A stretch of DNA of 64,000 bases from contig JACJYZ010000004.1 of the NCBI GenBank assembly GCA_020635855.1, positions 558,001 to 622,000 on the forward strand. The letters are read 5' to 3'. Of the stretch, positions 1-9,233 are shown one piece after another. The notes below the pieces were generated by a model. The model was not told the origin of the DNA, did not search any database, and saw only the letters and a program-made list of their open reading frames with translations. Both the position numbers and the translations under genes were made by a program. The stretch is from Flavobacteriales bacterium (GTDB lineage: Bacteria; Bacteroidota; Bacteroidia; JACJYZ01). Positions within the stretch are counted from its first letter, which is position 1. The number at the start of each line of letters is the position of its first letter.

Positions 1-2
1 AT

Positions 3-374
3 CACCTGGATACCATTCATACCCTTCTTGCCGATGATGGAACATTGTTCATTGCCGTACCAAACAAAAATGCAGCCGACGCAAAGTATTATGGCTCTCA
101 TTGGGCTGCATATGATGTACCCAGACATCTTTGGCACTTTTCTCCCCATGCCATGAATTTGCTACTTAATAAACATGGCTTTGCCCTCAGTCATATTCTT
201 CCCATGTTGTTTGATTCATATTATGTAAGCCTGTTGAGTGAGAAATACAAGGGCAGTTCTCAGCTCACCCAATTGATCACCGGTTTTTTGAACGGCTGGC
301 GCTCAAACCGACATGGAAAAAAGGATGGGAACTATTCCAGTCTCATTTACATCGCCAAAAAATTAAAACAATAG
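3..374 (+). CDS. SAM-dependent methyltransferase, C-terminal part (5' end outside window)
   Basis: The reading frame is open from base 3 and ends at TAG 372-374, so only the last ~123 residues are present. The visible text includes LLADDGTLFIAVPN, then a WAAYDVPRHLWHF stretch. This pattern of a beta-strand ending in VPN followed by a 'DxPRHLxHF' segment is typical of the C-terminal half of class I (Methyltransf_23-type) methyltransferases in Bacteroidota, often found in surface polysaccharide regions. The SAM-binding GxGxG motif would lie upstream of the window, so it cannot be checked. The substrate is unknown. An internal TTG at 45 is not the real start because the homologous-looking sequence continues upstream of it. 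Confidence 0.75.
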   Translation, partial: HLDTIHTLLADDGTLFIAVPNKNAADAKYYGSHWAAYDVPRHLWHFSPHAMNLLLNKHGFALSHILPMLFDSYYVSLLSEKYKGSSQLTQLITGFLNGWRSNRHGKKDGNYSSLIYIAKKLKQ

Positions 375-475
375 GCTGCAAACCCTTTACTGGCAAACCT
401 CTCCAGCCATACCTCCGTATATTTAATTTCCGGCACTTTCATTCCCTCGCCTAACATCGGGTACCAAAAACGCAT
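347..475 (-). CDS. Possible small ORF or gene remnant (42 aa)
   Basis: A minus-strand frame from ATG 475 to TAA 347 encodes a 42-residue peptide with protein-like composition, including MLGEGMKVPEIKYTEVWLER. It overlaps the 3' end of the methyltransferase by about 28 bases and is preceded in frame by a stop at about 497-499. I do not recognise it. It could be a small gene, the 3' relic of a decayed gene, or chance. No clear promoter or ribosome binding site was seen. Confidence 0.2.
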   Translation of the reverse strand: MRFWYPMLGEGMKVPEIKYTEVWLERFASKGFAAYCFNFLAM

Positions 476-626
476 TCCATCGCTTAAATCGCACGCTTAC
501 AAGCCACTTCTAGTAAGCTGCCACGACCCCATTTCTGTTAATATGCTATATATCAACAATTTATGTGATTTTCCGCCGAATTTGTATCTTTTTGTTGGTC
601 CTCAGTTATGATCATAAAGCTTGTCC
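375..626. other. Intergenic stretch, 252 bases
   Basis: This stretch is visibly more AT-rich than most of the window. Apart from the possible 42-aa minus-strand ORF, it holds a TATCTTTT (585-592), one mismatch from the Bacteroidota -7 box TAnnTTTG, about 35 bases before the ATG at 627. That is a plausible promoter for the secreted protein. No terminator hairpin or RNA gene was seen. Confidence 0.4.
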
Positions 627-1640
627 ATGAAACACATCATTCTTTTTTTCGCTCTCATGTTATCGGTGATCTCATCCCAGGCACAACCTTTTGCTCATCT
701 TGTCAACGGTAGTTTTAATGATAATGAAATCATGACCTATACACCCAAGAATGCAAAATGGTATCGCGAAAAAAAGATCAAAGGGGTCAATGAGTTTCGC
801 ATACGAGCCACCAATGGTCGGATCATTAACAAACGACTTGCCCTCACCCAGATATTTGATTCACGTGGATTAAATACCGGCATTGATATATATTCCGACA
901 AAGGCATTCTTATCAATCATTACGATTATGCTTACAACGATAGCCTACGCCTGACTCTTTCATCCCTTCACAAGAAAGGTTCTCCAAAATGGCGAAGAGA
1001 ATATGATTACGAGAATCAAACCCGGCTAACCTCCAGCCACAGTCTTGCTGGAAAGAAGAACAAGCTGCAAAATACATGGCAGTACACCTACCTTCCTGAT
1101 GGTGAAAAAGCGGAGGCAAGCCTATATAATCGTCATGGGAAACTAGTAACTGCCTACTCATTTCTATGCGATACCAAAGGAAAAAAAGAAGATTTAAAAG
1201 ACACCGTTCAGCTTTGCCGGGAGGAATCCTATACGCCTGATGGCCTGAGGTTGGTGGTGCATATGCAAACCTTCAGTAAAAATAAAAGCATTCGCCAATT
1301 GTACTATTACCGCCCTGACCAAGTGCTTGTGAAATATGAATCCTATGGAAATGAAGGCGAACTCATAGCCAGGGCTGACTATACCTATGCCGATGATGAC
1401 CAACTCATCAAGATTCTTCGTTACACTGCTCGCCACAAAATAACCACTACAACCCTTATTACCACAGCAAGTACAGCAGATGGGAAAGTAACACAACAAG
1501 ACATTTCAAACGACAGAAATAACAAAACACAGACCTATATCAGCCGGTACAATGCCCAGGGATTGATAGTTGAATCACAGTATCTCGCCAACGGAAAATC
1601 ACGTAGGCACCGACAATTGGAATATACCTTTTATGAATAG
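627..1640 (+). CDS. Secreted hypothetical protein with YD/MORN-like repeats
   Basis: 337 aa. It begins with a signal peptide (hydrophobic core IILFFALMLSVI, cleavage near SSQA-Q), so it is exported. The ATG at 627 is preferred over the TTG at 621 because it gives a standard signal peptide. The rest is made of loosely repeated units with Tyr-rich strands such as YTYLPDGEKAEASLYNRHGK, YESYGNEGELIARADYTY and YISRYNAQGLIVESQYLANG. These resemble RHS/YD or YwqK-like antiparallel beta repeats. No catalytic motif is visible. The 3' end overlaps the longest possible form of the following sigma factor, but probably not its real start. Function unknown; probably a periplasmic or surface protein. Confidence 0.6.
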   Translation: MKHIILFFALMLSVISSQAQPFAHLVNGSFNDNEIMTYTPKNAKWYREKKIKGVNEFRIRATNGRIINKRLALTQIFDSRGLNTGIDIYSDKGILINHYDYAYNDSLRLTLSSLHKKGSPKWRREYDYENQTRLTSSHSLAGKKNKLQNTWQYTYLPDGEKAEASLYNRHGKLVTAYSFLCDTKGKKEDLKDTVQLCREESYTPDGLRLVVHMQTFSKNKSIRQLYYYRPDQVLVKYESYGNEGELIARADYTYADDDQLIKILRYTARHKITTTTLITTASTADGKVTQQDISNDRNNKTQTYISRYNAQGLIVESQYLANGKSRRHRQLEYTFYE

Positions 1641-1674
1641 CAAGGCGGTTATCTTAGCGTCGAATTCCGATCGA

Positions 1675-2259
1675 ATGTCCACCACATCCAGATACCATGT
1701 CAGCGATGTACGTATCTCCGAGGAGCTTGCGTGGATTGAAGCTGCAAAGAAGGATCCGGCCGCATTCGAACCGCTGTATAACAGGTATCATGAACCTATA
1801 TTCAGATACATCCTGCAGCGGGTTACGGATAAGGATGCCGCATTCGATGCCACTGCCGATGTATTCCTAAAAGCACTCCTCAATCTTTATCGTTTTGAGT
1901 TTCGCGGGGTGCCTTTTTCTTCCTGGCTTTACCGCATAGCTGCAAACGTATTGAACGATCTTTTCAAGTCCCGAAAAGTTAGGCGAGCCATTCACATTGA
2001 TACCGCAGGTCTTCAACTCATGGCAGAAGAAGCCCGCTGGGAAGACATCGAACACATGGAATTCACCTTGAAAATGTTGGGGGTGGCGCTATCGGAACTT
2101 AAGGATGAAGAAGTTCAATTGATTGAAATGAGATTTTTTGAAAAACGCCCCTTCAAGGAAATTGCCGAAATCATGGGCCTTACAGAAAACAACACCAAAG
2201 TCAAACTCTACAGGTTGCTGGACAAGATCAAGCAACGTCTTCAGCATAAGCATCCGTAA
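1675..2259 (+). CDS. ECF-type RNA polymerase sigma factor (sigma-70 family)
   Basis: 194 aa from ATG 1675, the usual size for an ECF sigma factor. Region 2 is visible as AAFEPLYNRYHEPIFRYIL, with the region 2.3/2.4-like DATADVFLKALLNLYRF and WLYRIAANVLNDLFKSRK. Region 4 is visible as LIEMRFFEKRPFKEIAEIMG, followed by the recognition helix TENNTKVKLYRLLDKIKQRL. An upstream in-frame ATG at 1633 sits at the end of the previous gene and would add 14 residues with no matching domain. The next gene starts two bases after the stop and has an N-terminal cytoplasmic segment plus one membrane helix, so it is a candidate cognate regulator. Target genes are unknown. Confidence 0.85.
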   Translation: MSTTSRYHVSDVRISEELAWIEAAKKDPAAFEPLYNRYHEPIFRYILQRVTDKDAAFDATADVFLKALLNLYRFEFRGVPFSSWLYRIAANVLNDLFKSRKVRRAIHIDTAGLQLMAEEARWEDIEHMEFTLKMLGVALSELKDEEVQLIEMRFFEKRPFKEIAEIMGLTENNTKVKLYRLLDKIKQRLQHKHP

Positions 2260-2261
2260 CC

Positions 2262-3935
2262 ATGAAACCAAAAATTATACATGAACAGCCATCCGCAGGA
2301 GCTGATGAAATACAGGCCCGGCGCGATTTTCAGTCTGTTCTTAAACGCTATCACGTGCACGCACCCACAGCGAGCCACAAATCCTGGTTAAAGTGGGGAG
2401 CAGGATTTGTTGCAACGGCCGGGCTTATAGCCATGTACGCTGTTCTTGGTAATAAGCAACCGGAAACCACAACCACCTTGCCACCTCAAGTGCAGATTGA
2501 AAAGGTTGACCAGGAACTTCATCCTATGCTTCAGCCCAGGTTACCGGAGCACTGCCTCCCCTTTGCTACCTATCGCATCAATGCAGCCCGGGGTGGCAAG
2601 TTCACCCATAGTACCGGAACACATGTGGAAGTACCTGCCATGTCCCTGGTTGATTCCACCGGAAAATCAGTCACCGGAGATGTGGAGATACGCTACCGGG
2701 AGTTTCACAACCCAGCCGAGTTCTTTGCATCCGGTATTCCCATGACATATGATACACTGGGAGAGATCCATCACTTCGAATCTGCAGGCATGGTTGAAAT
2801 TCGTGCTTTTCAGAATGGACAACAAGTATATCTGGCACCTGATAAGGGCATTCATGTAGAACTAACCAGTGAATATGATGGTACCCAATACAATCTGTAT
2901 ACTTTGAATGAACCGGATAACACCTGGAAGCCCATCGGAAAAGATAAGGTGATTCATGTGGATAATTCCAATACCCCCGGAGCATCAGGTTCATCCGGTG
3001 GGGAAGTCTATGCGTCAGTCAGCCTGGTACAGGAAGAAATCCGGCAGACCGAACAATCCCTACAAAGCTGTCAAGCCCGTCTTGCCGATTTGAAAAAAAC
3101 CAATCCGGTTCAACCCAAAAAGGTAACGCCAGGTGCATTTAAGTTCAACATCGATGTGAACCTATCGTCCTTCCCGGAGATGGAAGCTTTCTCCACTACC
3201 GTTTTCCAGGTTTCCCAGGAGAATATACATTTCAACCCGGAAGAAGCCCAGCTGGTATGGCAGTCCGTAGAACTCAAGCCCACCTCCAAGAGCGGATTAT
3301 ACAAAGTGGTCTTTCAACGCCCGGATAAACGCATGGAAGTTTTGGCTGAACCCGTGGTTTCAGAAAAAGATTATCCTTTCGCCATCAAACGCTACGACGA
3401 AGCCGTCCGGGTATTTTCAGACAAGCTGGAAGCCAGGTTAAAGGAAGAAGAAGCGTTGAAAAAACAATTGGTTGCCAAATCGGAAGCATTGGCAAAAGCC
3501 TTTGAAGCAGAAAGAAAAAAGCGTGAAGAAACCCTCCAACAGGGGATAGCGCTTGGTGGTGAGGTCAAACGGATTTTCACCGTTAATGACTTCGGAATTT
3601 ACAATTGCGACAACCCCACACATTTACCCAAAGGCAATACCCTGCAAGCTTCCTTTGTGGATGAGAATGGAAATAAAATGCTCCTGGCTGAGGTCTGCCT
3701 TGTGGATAAGAAAAGAAACGCCATCTTTCCCTTTTCCGGCAGCCAACAAAATGAATTGTCCTACAATCCATCCTCTAAAAACCTCCTGTGGGCCGTCACC
3801 CGCGATGGGAAAATCGCCTATTTTGACTCGGAAGATTTCACCAAGGTCCCGAACAAGAAACAAGCCTACACGTTTAAAATGAAGATCATGGAGGGCTCGG
3901 AGATGCATTCCTTGTTGGCCATGCTGGAAGATTGA
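2262..3935 (+). CDS. Single-pass membrane protein, candidate anti-sigma/sensor partner
   Basis: 557 aa. Residues 1-43 are a charged cytoplasmic segment, ~44-62 a single membrane helix (WGAGFVATAGLIAMYAVLG), and the rest would be periplasmic. A beta-rich part at ~95-215 (GGKFTHSTGTHVEVPAMSL, EIRYREFHNPAEFFASGIPM) resembles a ZU5-like domain common in Bacteroidota surface proteins. A charged helical, probably coiled-coil, segment lies near 385-430, followed by a C-terminal beta region. No zinc-binding anti-sigma (ZAS) HxxxCxxC motif is present. The role as regulator of the sigma factor is inferred from the two-base spacing, the shared strand and the topology only. The following gene is five bases downstream. 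Confidence 0.6.
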   Translation: MKPKIIHEQPSAGADEIQARRDFQSVLKRYHVHAPTASHKSWLKWGAGFVATAGLIAMYAVLGNKQPETTTTLPPQVQIEKVDQELHPMLQPRLPEHCLPFATYRINAARGGKFTHSTGTHVEVPAMSLVDSTGKSVTGDVEIRYREFHNPAEFFASGIPMTYDTLGEIHHFESAGMVEIRAFQNGQQVYLAPDKGIHVELTSEYDGTQYNLYTLNEPDNTWKPIGKDKVIHVDNSNTPGASGSSGGEVYASVSLVQEEIRQTEQSLQSCQARLADLKKTNPVQPKKVTPGAFKFNIDVNLSSFPEMEAFSTTVFQVSQENIHFNPEEAQLVWQSVELKPTSKSGLYKVVFQRPDKRMEVLAEPVVSEKDYPFAIKRYDEAVRVFSDKLEARLKEEEALKKQLVAKSEALAKAFEAERKKREETLQQGIALGGEVKRIFTVNDFGIYNCDNPTHLPKGNTLQASFVDENGNKMLLAEVCLVDKKRNAIFPFSGSQQNELSYNPSSKNLLWAVTRDGKIAYFDSEDFTKVPNKKQAYTFKMKIMEGSEMHSLLAMLED

Positions 3936-3939
3936 TTAC

Positions 3940-4467
3940 ATGCTGAAATACACCCGGCTTACCCTGCTTTCTTTTATGCTTTTAGGCTTGCAGACCTCTG
4001 TGGCCCAAGACAACCATACCCTAACGTTTACAGTGCGGGAACCTACGGTTTTGACAGGCTTGTTCCGGGCTACGGACCTATCTGAGGATGGAGGATCTCA
4101 AAGGTATCTTCGATTATTTGAGAACGCGGATGTAATCTATTTCACTTCTTTCGAAAACCCCATTGTTCTGGAAGCCGCCATCATCAAAGACTACAAAAGT
4201 GCCAACGTTTACAGGGGCATGTATGTGATCGAAGGCGACTCAATGCATTGTACATTGGAAAAATCGCAGTTCGATCTTCCCATCTCATTTCACGGCAAAA
4301 TAGACGGCGATACCCTTAACATGAGGGAGGTGTATATCAAAGAAGGCAGCCATGTTTACGACCGTTCATATTTTGATATTGTTCAGGATGGGATAAGGGT
4401 GAAAAAATCCGTCTTTATCAGGGTATACATGGATGCTGAACTGGATGAAACTGACTCGCGTAAGTGA
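3940..4467 (+). CDS. Secreted hypothetical protein
   Basis: 175 aa, with a signal peptide (YTRLTLLSFMLLGLQTSVAQ) giving a mature protein from about residue 23. The mature part is mainly beta (VIYFTSFENPIVLEAAIIKD, YRGMYVIEGDSMHCTLEKSQ) with one Cys. I do not recognise the family. It follows the membrane protein by four bases and so is probably the third gene of the sigma-factor operon. It converges with the M14 peptidase, leaving only 14 bases between the stops. Confidence 0.55.
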   Translation: MLKYTRLTLLSFMLLGLQTSVAQDNHTLTFTVREPTVLTGLFRATDLSEDGGSQRYLRLFENADVIYFTSFENPIVLEAAIIKDYKSANVYRGMYVIEGDSMHCTLEKSQFDLPISFHGKIDGDTLNMREVYIKEGSHVYDRSYFDIVQDGIRVKKSVFIRVYMDAELDETDSRK

Positions 4468-4481
4468 CACCCTTTTCCCTT

Positions 4482-7130
4482 CTAATCCTCGTAATTTGCA
4501 GGTTTATCTTTTCGCTCCACCTGTCGCTGACGAGGCACGGGCTCTGCCGCATATTTGTCCACAATGGGACCGAAGAAAACGGCATTCACAAATAATTTCT
4601 GTGTACCGTACCAGAAGCCTCGAAAGTTCGGATCGTCTGCCATACAAATGATTCGCCCTTTTCCAGACACGTGCACGCTGACCGCAGCCGAGCCCTTCAC
4701 GAGGTCACGCATCTGTTGGGACGCATATCCACTCAATAGAGGTTGTTCGGAATAAATTACCGGTGTGGCATACCTGTTACGAGGAGGCAGATAAAACACG
4801 GTATCCCTTCTAAAAACAGGCAGAATCTCTCCCGAAATACCATAACACAGGGGGTGGGTTAGATCTACCTTGGTTTCGAAAATGGCACCTCCGATCGCCT
4901 GTGAACCACGATCTCTATCCAGATAAGCATAGTCACGGTTCGGTCCCAATAAGCTGTCACGTTTCAGTTTGTGTTCCTTGACGACCAGGTTGATCAGTTG
5001 CCTTTCCCTGCACCACTGAATCGCGCTTCTTGTTGCTATCAAGGTGCCACCGTCTTCTACCCATTCCTGCAGTTTATCAGAGGTTTTCACGGTCAATTCG
5101 CTATATATCCCATCCACCATTACCACGGTGTTAAACGACTCCAGTTCCATGGTATTGAACAAACTTTTTTCCACCATCACCACATCCATTCCCACCTGCT
5201 TATCCAACAACTGCCATACCTCTCCGGCATCGTACGGATTCACACCATCCCCCACAACCAGCAAGACCTTCGGTCGACGGATGGTAACGAAACCCGGGCT
5301 GCCAATATCGATACCTTTGAGGGTTAGGCTTGTGGTGAGACTGAATATATCGATGCCTTCTTTTGCAGCGAGTTCTTTCAACAAGCTGTAAATCTCCTTT
5401 TCCCCTAAAGCACCCTGCCGCTGGGCTGGCACCAAAACAGTTCCGTAACCGAAATCCCGGCTACCTGCAGCGGTGAACGATGTGAAAGGTTTGGTTGCTG
5501 TTTTAACCACCAGATTTCTTCTCAACAACGCACTTACCAAACGGGGGGCCTGACATGCATCCCACTGAAACACATAACCATAGTCACTCTTCTCTCCGTA
5601 TACCTTACCTACAGGATGTGATAGAGGTCCTACTTCTGCACCCACCATATCATTTCGGAAGTGCTTTCGATCCAGGGCTACATACCTCACGTTAAATGCC
5701 AACGGGAGGGTCCAGCTGGATACATCATAAAAGAGACTGTCCTGAAAAGAACGAGGCGATTCAAACAAAGCCTTAATCAGGCGGTATTGGGGCTGTTGTA
5801 AAGGTATTATCAGCGACTTTCCCGCATCAAAAGACTGATCGGTCTCTGCCACGGATTTGTTGAGACTGTACATGCGAATCCGATGATGTTCCAATATTTC
5901 CTGCATGTAAAAAAATCGGACAGGGTCTTCCGGGCAGCTTACCACATAAGCCCGAATCGGGTCTTTCTTTGCATCCATCAATGCAGACTGATAAAAGTCT
6001 CTCTGGAAGTTCAACAAGGGAAGTCTCAGATCCAATGCGGCATCCATGGTTGAGAGTGAAGTTGTGAACTGGTTGCGGATGGTGAATGCGAAGGTTAGTT
6101 CTCCATGAATACTTTGTTGCTTGTGCCCCCGGGAACTTGCCTGTTCAAACAAGATACCCACCCCCCCGTTGATATCAGGATAAGTGGAACCTTTGCCATA
6201 ATAGTAATCGTCGAACGATTCCTTGGTATAATACAAGGATCCGATTTTATCCAGGGCACGCGCGTGATAATGCCCGATTCTTTCGGTCAGATTAAAGTTT
6301 TCCTCTGGTGTCAGGGGGTTGGTACGGGATGGGACACCTGGTTGAAAGAAGAAGGTCGAATTGGTACCCATCTCGTGATGATCAGTCAATACGTTGGGCT
6401 TCCACCTATGGTACACCTCAATGCGGTCTTTACTTTCTATTTGCTGCAAGGGGAGCCAATCCCGATTCAGATCAAACCAGTAGTGATTGGTTCTTCCCTT
6501 TGGCCATGCTTCATTGAATTCCCTGCTGTTGGGGTTGGTGGCAAGCGTTTGACTCTTGTGTGCATTGACCCATGACGCGAACCGTTGGCTTCCATCGGGA
6601 TTCATACAGGGGTCGATCAGAATCACTTCATTTTGTAGCACCGAATCTACATGTGCATCCTGTACTGCAGCCAGGTAGTACGCTACCAGCATGGAAGCAT
6701 TCATGCCGCTGGCTTCATTTCCATGGATACTGTAACCCATGTACACCACCACCGGCATGTGATCTATGTTGCTTTCCTTACTGACCGATGGATCTGCCAA
6801 CTCAAGGTGATGCTTCCGGATTTCCTCTAAATGTTGAAGATTGGAAGGTGAAGAGATGGTTGCAATCAACAGGGGCCGGTCCTCTTCAGACTTTCCATAT
6901 GTTTCCAGGTTCATCCTATCGGACATTCCGGAGAGCATTTGCATATATCCCACCAGTTGATCATGGCTCACGTGCCATTTACCTAGGGGCCATCCGAGGT
7001 ACTGCTCAGGTGAAGGTATGTTCGGGTTAAGATGAACCCCATCAGGCAAGTAATACGAGGTAGGTTCCTGCGCCCTGGCAAACAGGAAAAAGAAGAAGAG
7101 TAACGCGAAAGTATTGCGCTTGAGATGCAT
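4482..7130 (-). CDS. M14-family zinc carboxypeptidase with C-terminal GATase-like domain
   Basis: 882 aa, secreted (signal peptide FALLFFFFLFARAQ). The M14 domain occupies roughly 55-400. The zinc ligands are visible: H136-G-N-E139 and a His in DHHEMG (251-254). The substrate arginine lies in DLNRDW (220-225) and the general-base glutamate is E329 in GILFEQASSRG, so the enzyme looks intact. Residues ~610-720 (RPKVLLVVGDGVNPYDAGEV, VVMVDGIYSEL) form a class I glutamine-amidotransferase-like Rossmann domain that in this family is usually non-catalytic. It is probably a periplasmic or outer-membrane peptide-scavenging exopeptidase. No T9SS sorting signal is seen at the C-terminus. Confidence 0.85.
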   Translation of the reverse strand: MHLKRNTFALLFFFFLFARAQEPTSYYLPDGVHLNPNIPSPEQYLGWPLGKWHVSHDQLVGYMQMLSGMSDRMNLETYGKSEEDRPLLIATISSPSNLQHLEEIRKHHLELADPSVSKESNIDHMPVVVYMGYSIHGNEASGMNASMLVAYYLAAVQDAHVDSVLQNEVILIDPCMNPDGSQRFASWVNAHKSQTLATNPNSREFNEAWPKGRTNHYWFDLNRDWLPLQQIESKDRIEVYHRWKPNVLTDHHEMGTNSTFFFQPGVPSRTNPLTPEENFNLTERIGHYHARALDKIGSLYYTKESFDDYYYGKGSTYPDINGGVGILFEQASSRGHKQQSIHGELTFAFTIRNQFTTSLSTMDAALDLRLPLLNFQRDFYQSALMDAKKDPIRAYVVSCPEDPVRFFYMQEILEHHRIRMYSLNKSVAETDQSFDAGKSLIIPLQQPQYRLIKALFESPRSFQDSLFYDVSSWTLPLAFNVRYVALDRKHFRNDMVGAEVGPLSHPVGKVYGEKSDYGYVFQWDACQAPRLVSALLRRNLVVKTATKPFTSFTAAGSRDFGYGTVLVPAQRQGALGEKEIYSLLKELAAKEGIDIFSLTTSLTLKGIDIGSPGFVTIRRPKVLLVVGDGVNPYDAGEVWQLLDKQVGMDVVMVEKSLFNTMELESFNTVVMVDGIYSELTVKTSDKLQEWVEDGGTLIATRSAIQWCRERQLINLVVKEHKLKRDSLLGPNRDYAYLDRDRGSQAIGGAIFETKVDLTHPLCYGISGEILPVFRRDTVFYLPPRNRYATPVIYSEQPLLSGYASQQMRDLVKGSAAVSVHVSGKGRIICMADDPNFRGFWYGTQKLFVNAVFFGPIVDKYAAEPVPRQRQVERKDKPANYED

Positions 7131-7187
7131 TGGCCTGATAAATACCCCCTATGAAGATACAAAAAAGACCGATAGGTCACACATCAT

Positions 7188-7541
7188 CTAATAGGTTTGA
7201 CCCGGATTGATCACCTTTTTCTTGCGCAATTTGCCACTCTCATAATATTCGAGCGTGTAGGGTGTAAGCAGCCATGGGCCATCTTTTTTCCCATTTTTAT
7301 ACAAGCCACTCATCTTGAGACTTCCGTCTGAACGATAGTACCACCATTTCCCAATTTTGTCGCCTTCATCATCGTAATTTCCGATGGCGCTAACAGTGCC
7401 GTTATCAAAGCGATCGATGATTTTATAGGATATGCTGTCGATCAGTGTATCCTGCAACGTTTCCGGTCTCCAACCATCATCGCACATTCCTTTACTTGAA
7501 ACACCAAGCAAAAGGAAAAACATGAATGCATATTTTGCCAT
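7188..7541 (-). CDS. Small secreted MORN/YwqK-like repeat protein
   Basis: 117 aa with a signal peptide (FMFFLLLGVSSKGMC). The mature part carries short repeats of the type 'G-x-Y-x-x-x-G-x-K-x-G-x-W': SAIGNYDDEGDKIGKWWYYR and KMSGLYKNGKKDGPW, ending in YYESGKLRKKK. Such MORN-like or 'antitoxin YwqK-like' repeats are common in Bacteroidota secreted proteins of unknown role; the toxin-antitoxin label sometimes given to them is not supported here. It sits between the aldehyde dehydrogenase and the M14 peptidase on the same strand. Confidence 0.6.
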   Translation of the reverse strand: MAKYAFMFFLLLGVSSKGMCDDGWRPETLQDTLIDSISYKIIDRFDNGTVSAIGNYDDEGDKIGKWWYYRSDGSLKMSGLYKNGKKDGPWLLTPYTLEYYESGKLRKKKVINPGQTY

Positions 7542-7636
7542 AAGCTATGATTTTTCTATTCACCTCTTTTCTTTCAACGGGCAGAACGAAAAAAGGTTAA
7601 TCTTAAATCATTTCTTACGTAATTCCATGTATGTGG

Positions 7637-9199
7637 TCAGTCCAGATTGAATCTGATGCCCTGCGCCAAAGGAAGCTCCGTGCTGCAATTGATGGTATTG
7701 GTTTGACGGCGCATATATACCTTCCAGGCATCCGATCCCGATTCACGACCACCACCTGTTTCTTTCTCTCCACCAAATGCACCGCCTATTTCCGCACCGG
7801 AAGTACCAATATTGACATTGGCAATTCCACAGTCGGATCCTTCGGCAGACAGGAAACGCTCCATCTCCCGCATATTAGTGGTCATTATGGCGGATGATAG
7901 ACCTTGCGGAACTCCATTCTGTAAAGCGATTGCTTCATTCAGATCGCGATAGGATATCAGATAGAGCAAGGGTGCAAATGTTTCGTGCTGGACAATTTCC
8001 ATTTCGTTTCTTACCACCGCGATGGAGGGTGAAACGTAGCATCCGGAATGCATCCCATCTCCCTCCAGACGGTTTCCTTTCACGACAAACGACCCACCCT
8101 GGCTTTCTACTGATTCGAGTGCAGACAGATAATGCTTCACGGCATCCGCATCTATCAGCGGTCCCACGTGATTTTTTTCATCCAGAGGATTTCCAATACG
8201 CAACTGACCATAGGCCCTTCGTAGTTTTTCCTTCACATCATCAAAAATACTTTCATGTATGATCAATCGCCGGGTACTTGTACATCTCTGTCCACAAGTG
8301 CCTACAGCGCCAAATACGATGGCAGGCAGGCATGATTTGAGATCTGCCTCAGGTGTTATGATAATGGCATTGTTACCGCCCAATTCCAGCAAAGAACGAC
8401 CCAGTCTCGCACCTACCGCTTCGCCCACCTTCTTGCCCATTCGGATGGATCCTGTTGCTGATATCAGTGGTATACGGGTATCATGTGACAACCATTCACC
8501 TACAGCTGCGCCACCATTCACCATGCACGAGATCCCTTCCGGAACCTTATTCCTTTTCAATACATCTACAATGATATGCTGACAGGCAACTGCACACAAT
8601 GGTGTTTTTTCAGATGGCTTCCAGATCACTGCATCACCGCAAATGAATGCAAGCATGGCATTCCATGCCCACACCGCCACAGGAAAATTAAACGCAGTAA
8701 TCACTCCCACAACTCCCAGGGGATGGTACTGTTCATACATTCGATGCTGCGGGCGTTCTGAATGCATGGTTAGGCCATATAATTGTCTTGATAAGCCGAC
8801 TGCAAAATCACAGATATCAATCATCTCTTGCACTTCTCCCAAGCCCTCCTGATAACTTTTACCCATTTCATAAGATACCAGTTTGCCCAGTTCCGCCTTG
8901 TTTACACGCAGTGCTTCACCCATCTGACGAACCACCTCTCCACGAACAGGTGCGGGTACAGTTCGCCATTTCCTGAATGCCGTTTCCGCCAATTCCACCA
9001 CCTGCTCATACTGCTCCCTTGAAGCGGCATTTACCTGACCTATTTCGCTGCCGTCAACGGGCGAAATGGAAACAATGGGATCACCTTTGCCGTTCTCGTG
9101 GTTCACTCCGGTTGAAATACCTGGATTAACTTGTTGCAGGCCGAGAGCGCTCAATGTCGCTGCGATGCCTGAATGATCATGTGTTGCCACATTTGTCAT
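7637..9199 (-). CDS. Aldehyde dehydrogenase, ALDH7 (antiquitin / piperideine-6-carboxylate dehydrogenase) type
   Basis: 520 aa, full length for ALDH7. The cofactor/active-site glutamate motif is visible in LLELGGNNAIII and the catalytic cysteine in GTCGQRCTSTRR. The C-terminal signature GGAFGGEKETGGGRESGSDA with WKVYMRRQTNTIN is characteristic of the ALDH7/AmaB branch. Members oxidise alpha-aminoadipic semialdehyde (in equilibrium with L-piperideine-6-carboxylate) to alpha-aminoadipate using NAD(P)+ in lysine degradation. Activity on other aldehydes is possible. No other lysine-catabolism gene is near. A perfect 18-base palindrome lies 35 bases upstream of the start. Confidence 0.88.
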   Translation of the reverse strand: MTNVATHDHSGIAATLSALGLQQVNPGISTGVNHENGKGDPIVSISPVDGSEIGQVNAASREQYEQVVELAETAFRKWRTVPAPVRGEVVRQMGEALRVNKAELGKLVSYEMGKSYQEGLGEVQEMIDICDFAVGLSRQLYGLTMHSERPQHRMYEQYHPLGVVGVITAFNFPVAVWAWNAMLAFICGDAVIWKPSEKTPLCAVACQHIIVDVLKRNKVPEGISCMVNGGAAVGEWLSHDTRIPLISATGSIRMGKKVGEAVGARLGRSLLELGGNNAIIITPEADLKSCLPAIVFGAVGTCGQRCTSTRRLIIHESIFDDVKEKLRRAYGQLRIGNPLDEKNHVGPLIDADAVKHYLSALESVESQGGSFVVKGNRLEGDGMHSGCYVSPSIAVVRNEMEIVQHETFAPLLYLISYRDLNEAIALQNGVPQGLSSAIMTTNMREMERFLSAEGSDCGIANVNIGTSGAEIGGAFGGEKETGGGRESGSDAWKVYMRRQTNTINCSTELPLAQGIRFNLD

Positions 9200-9233
9200 G
9201 ACCGGTCAAATTTTAATGATACGTAATGGGATA

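Noticed and set aside
7188..7541. Toxin-antitoxin system label for the MORN-like protein
   Set aside because: No toxin partner gene is adjacent, and the protein has a signal peptide, so an antitoxin role is not supported.
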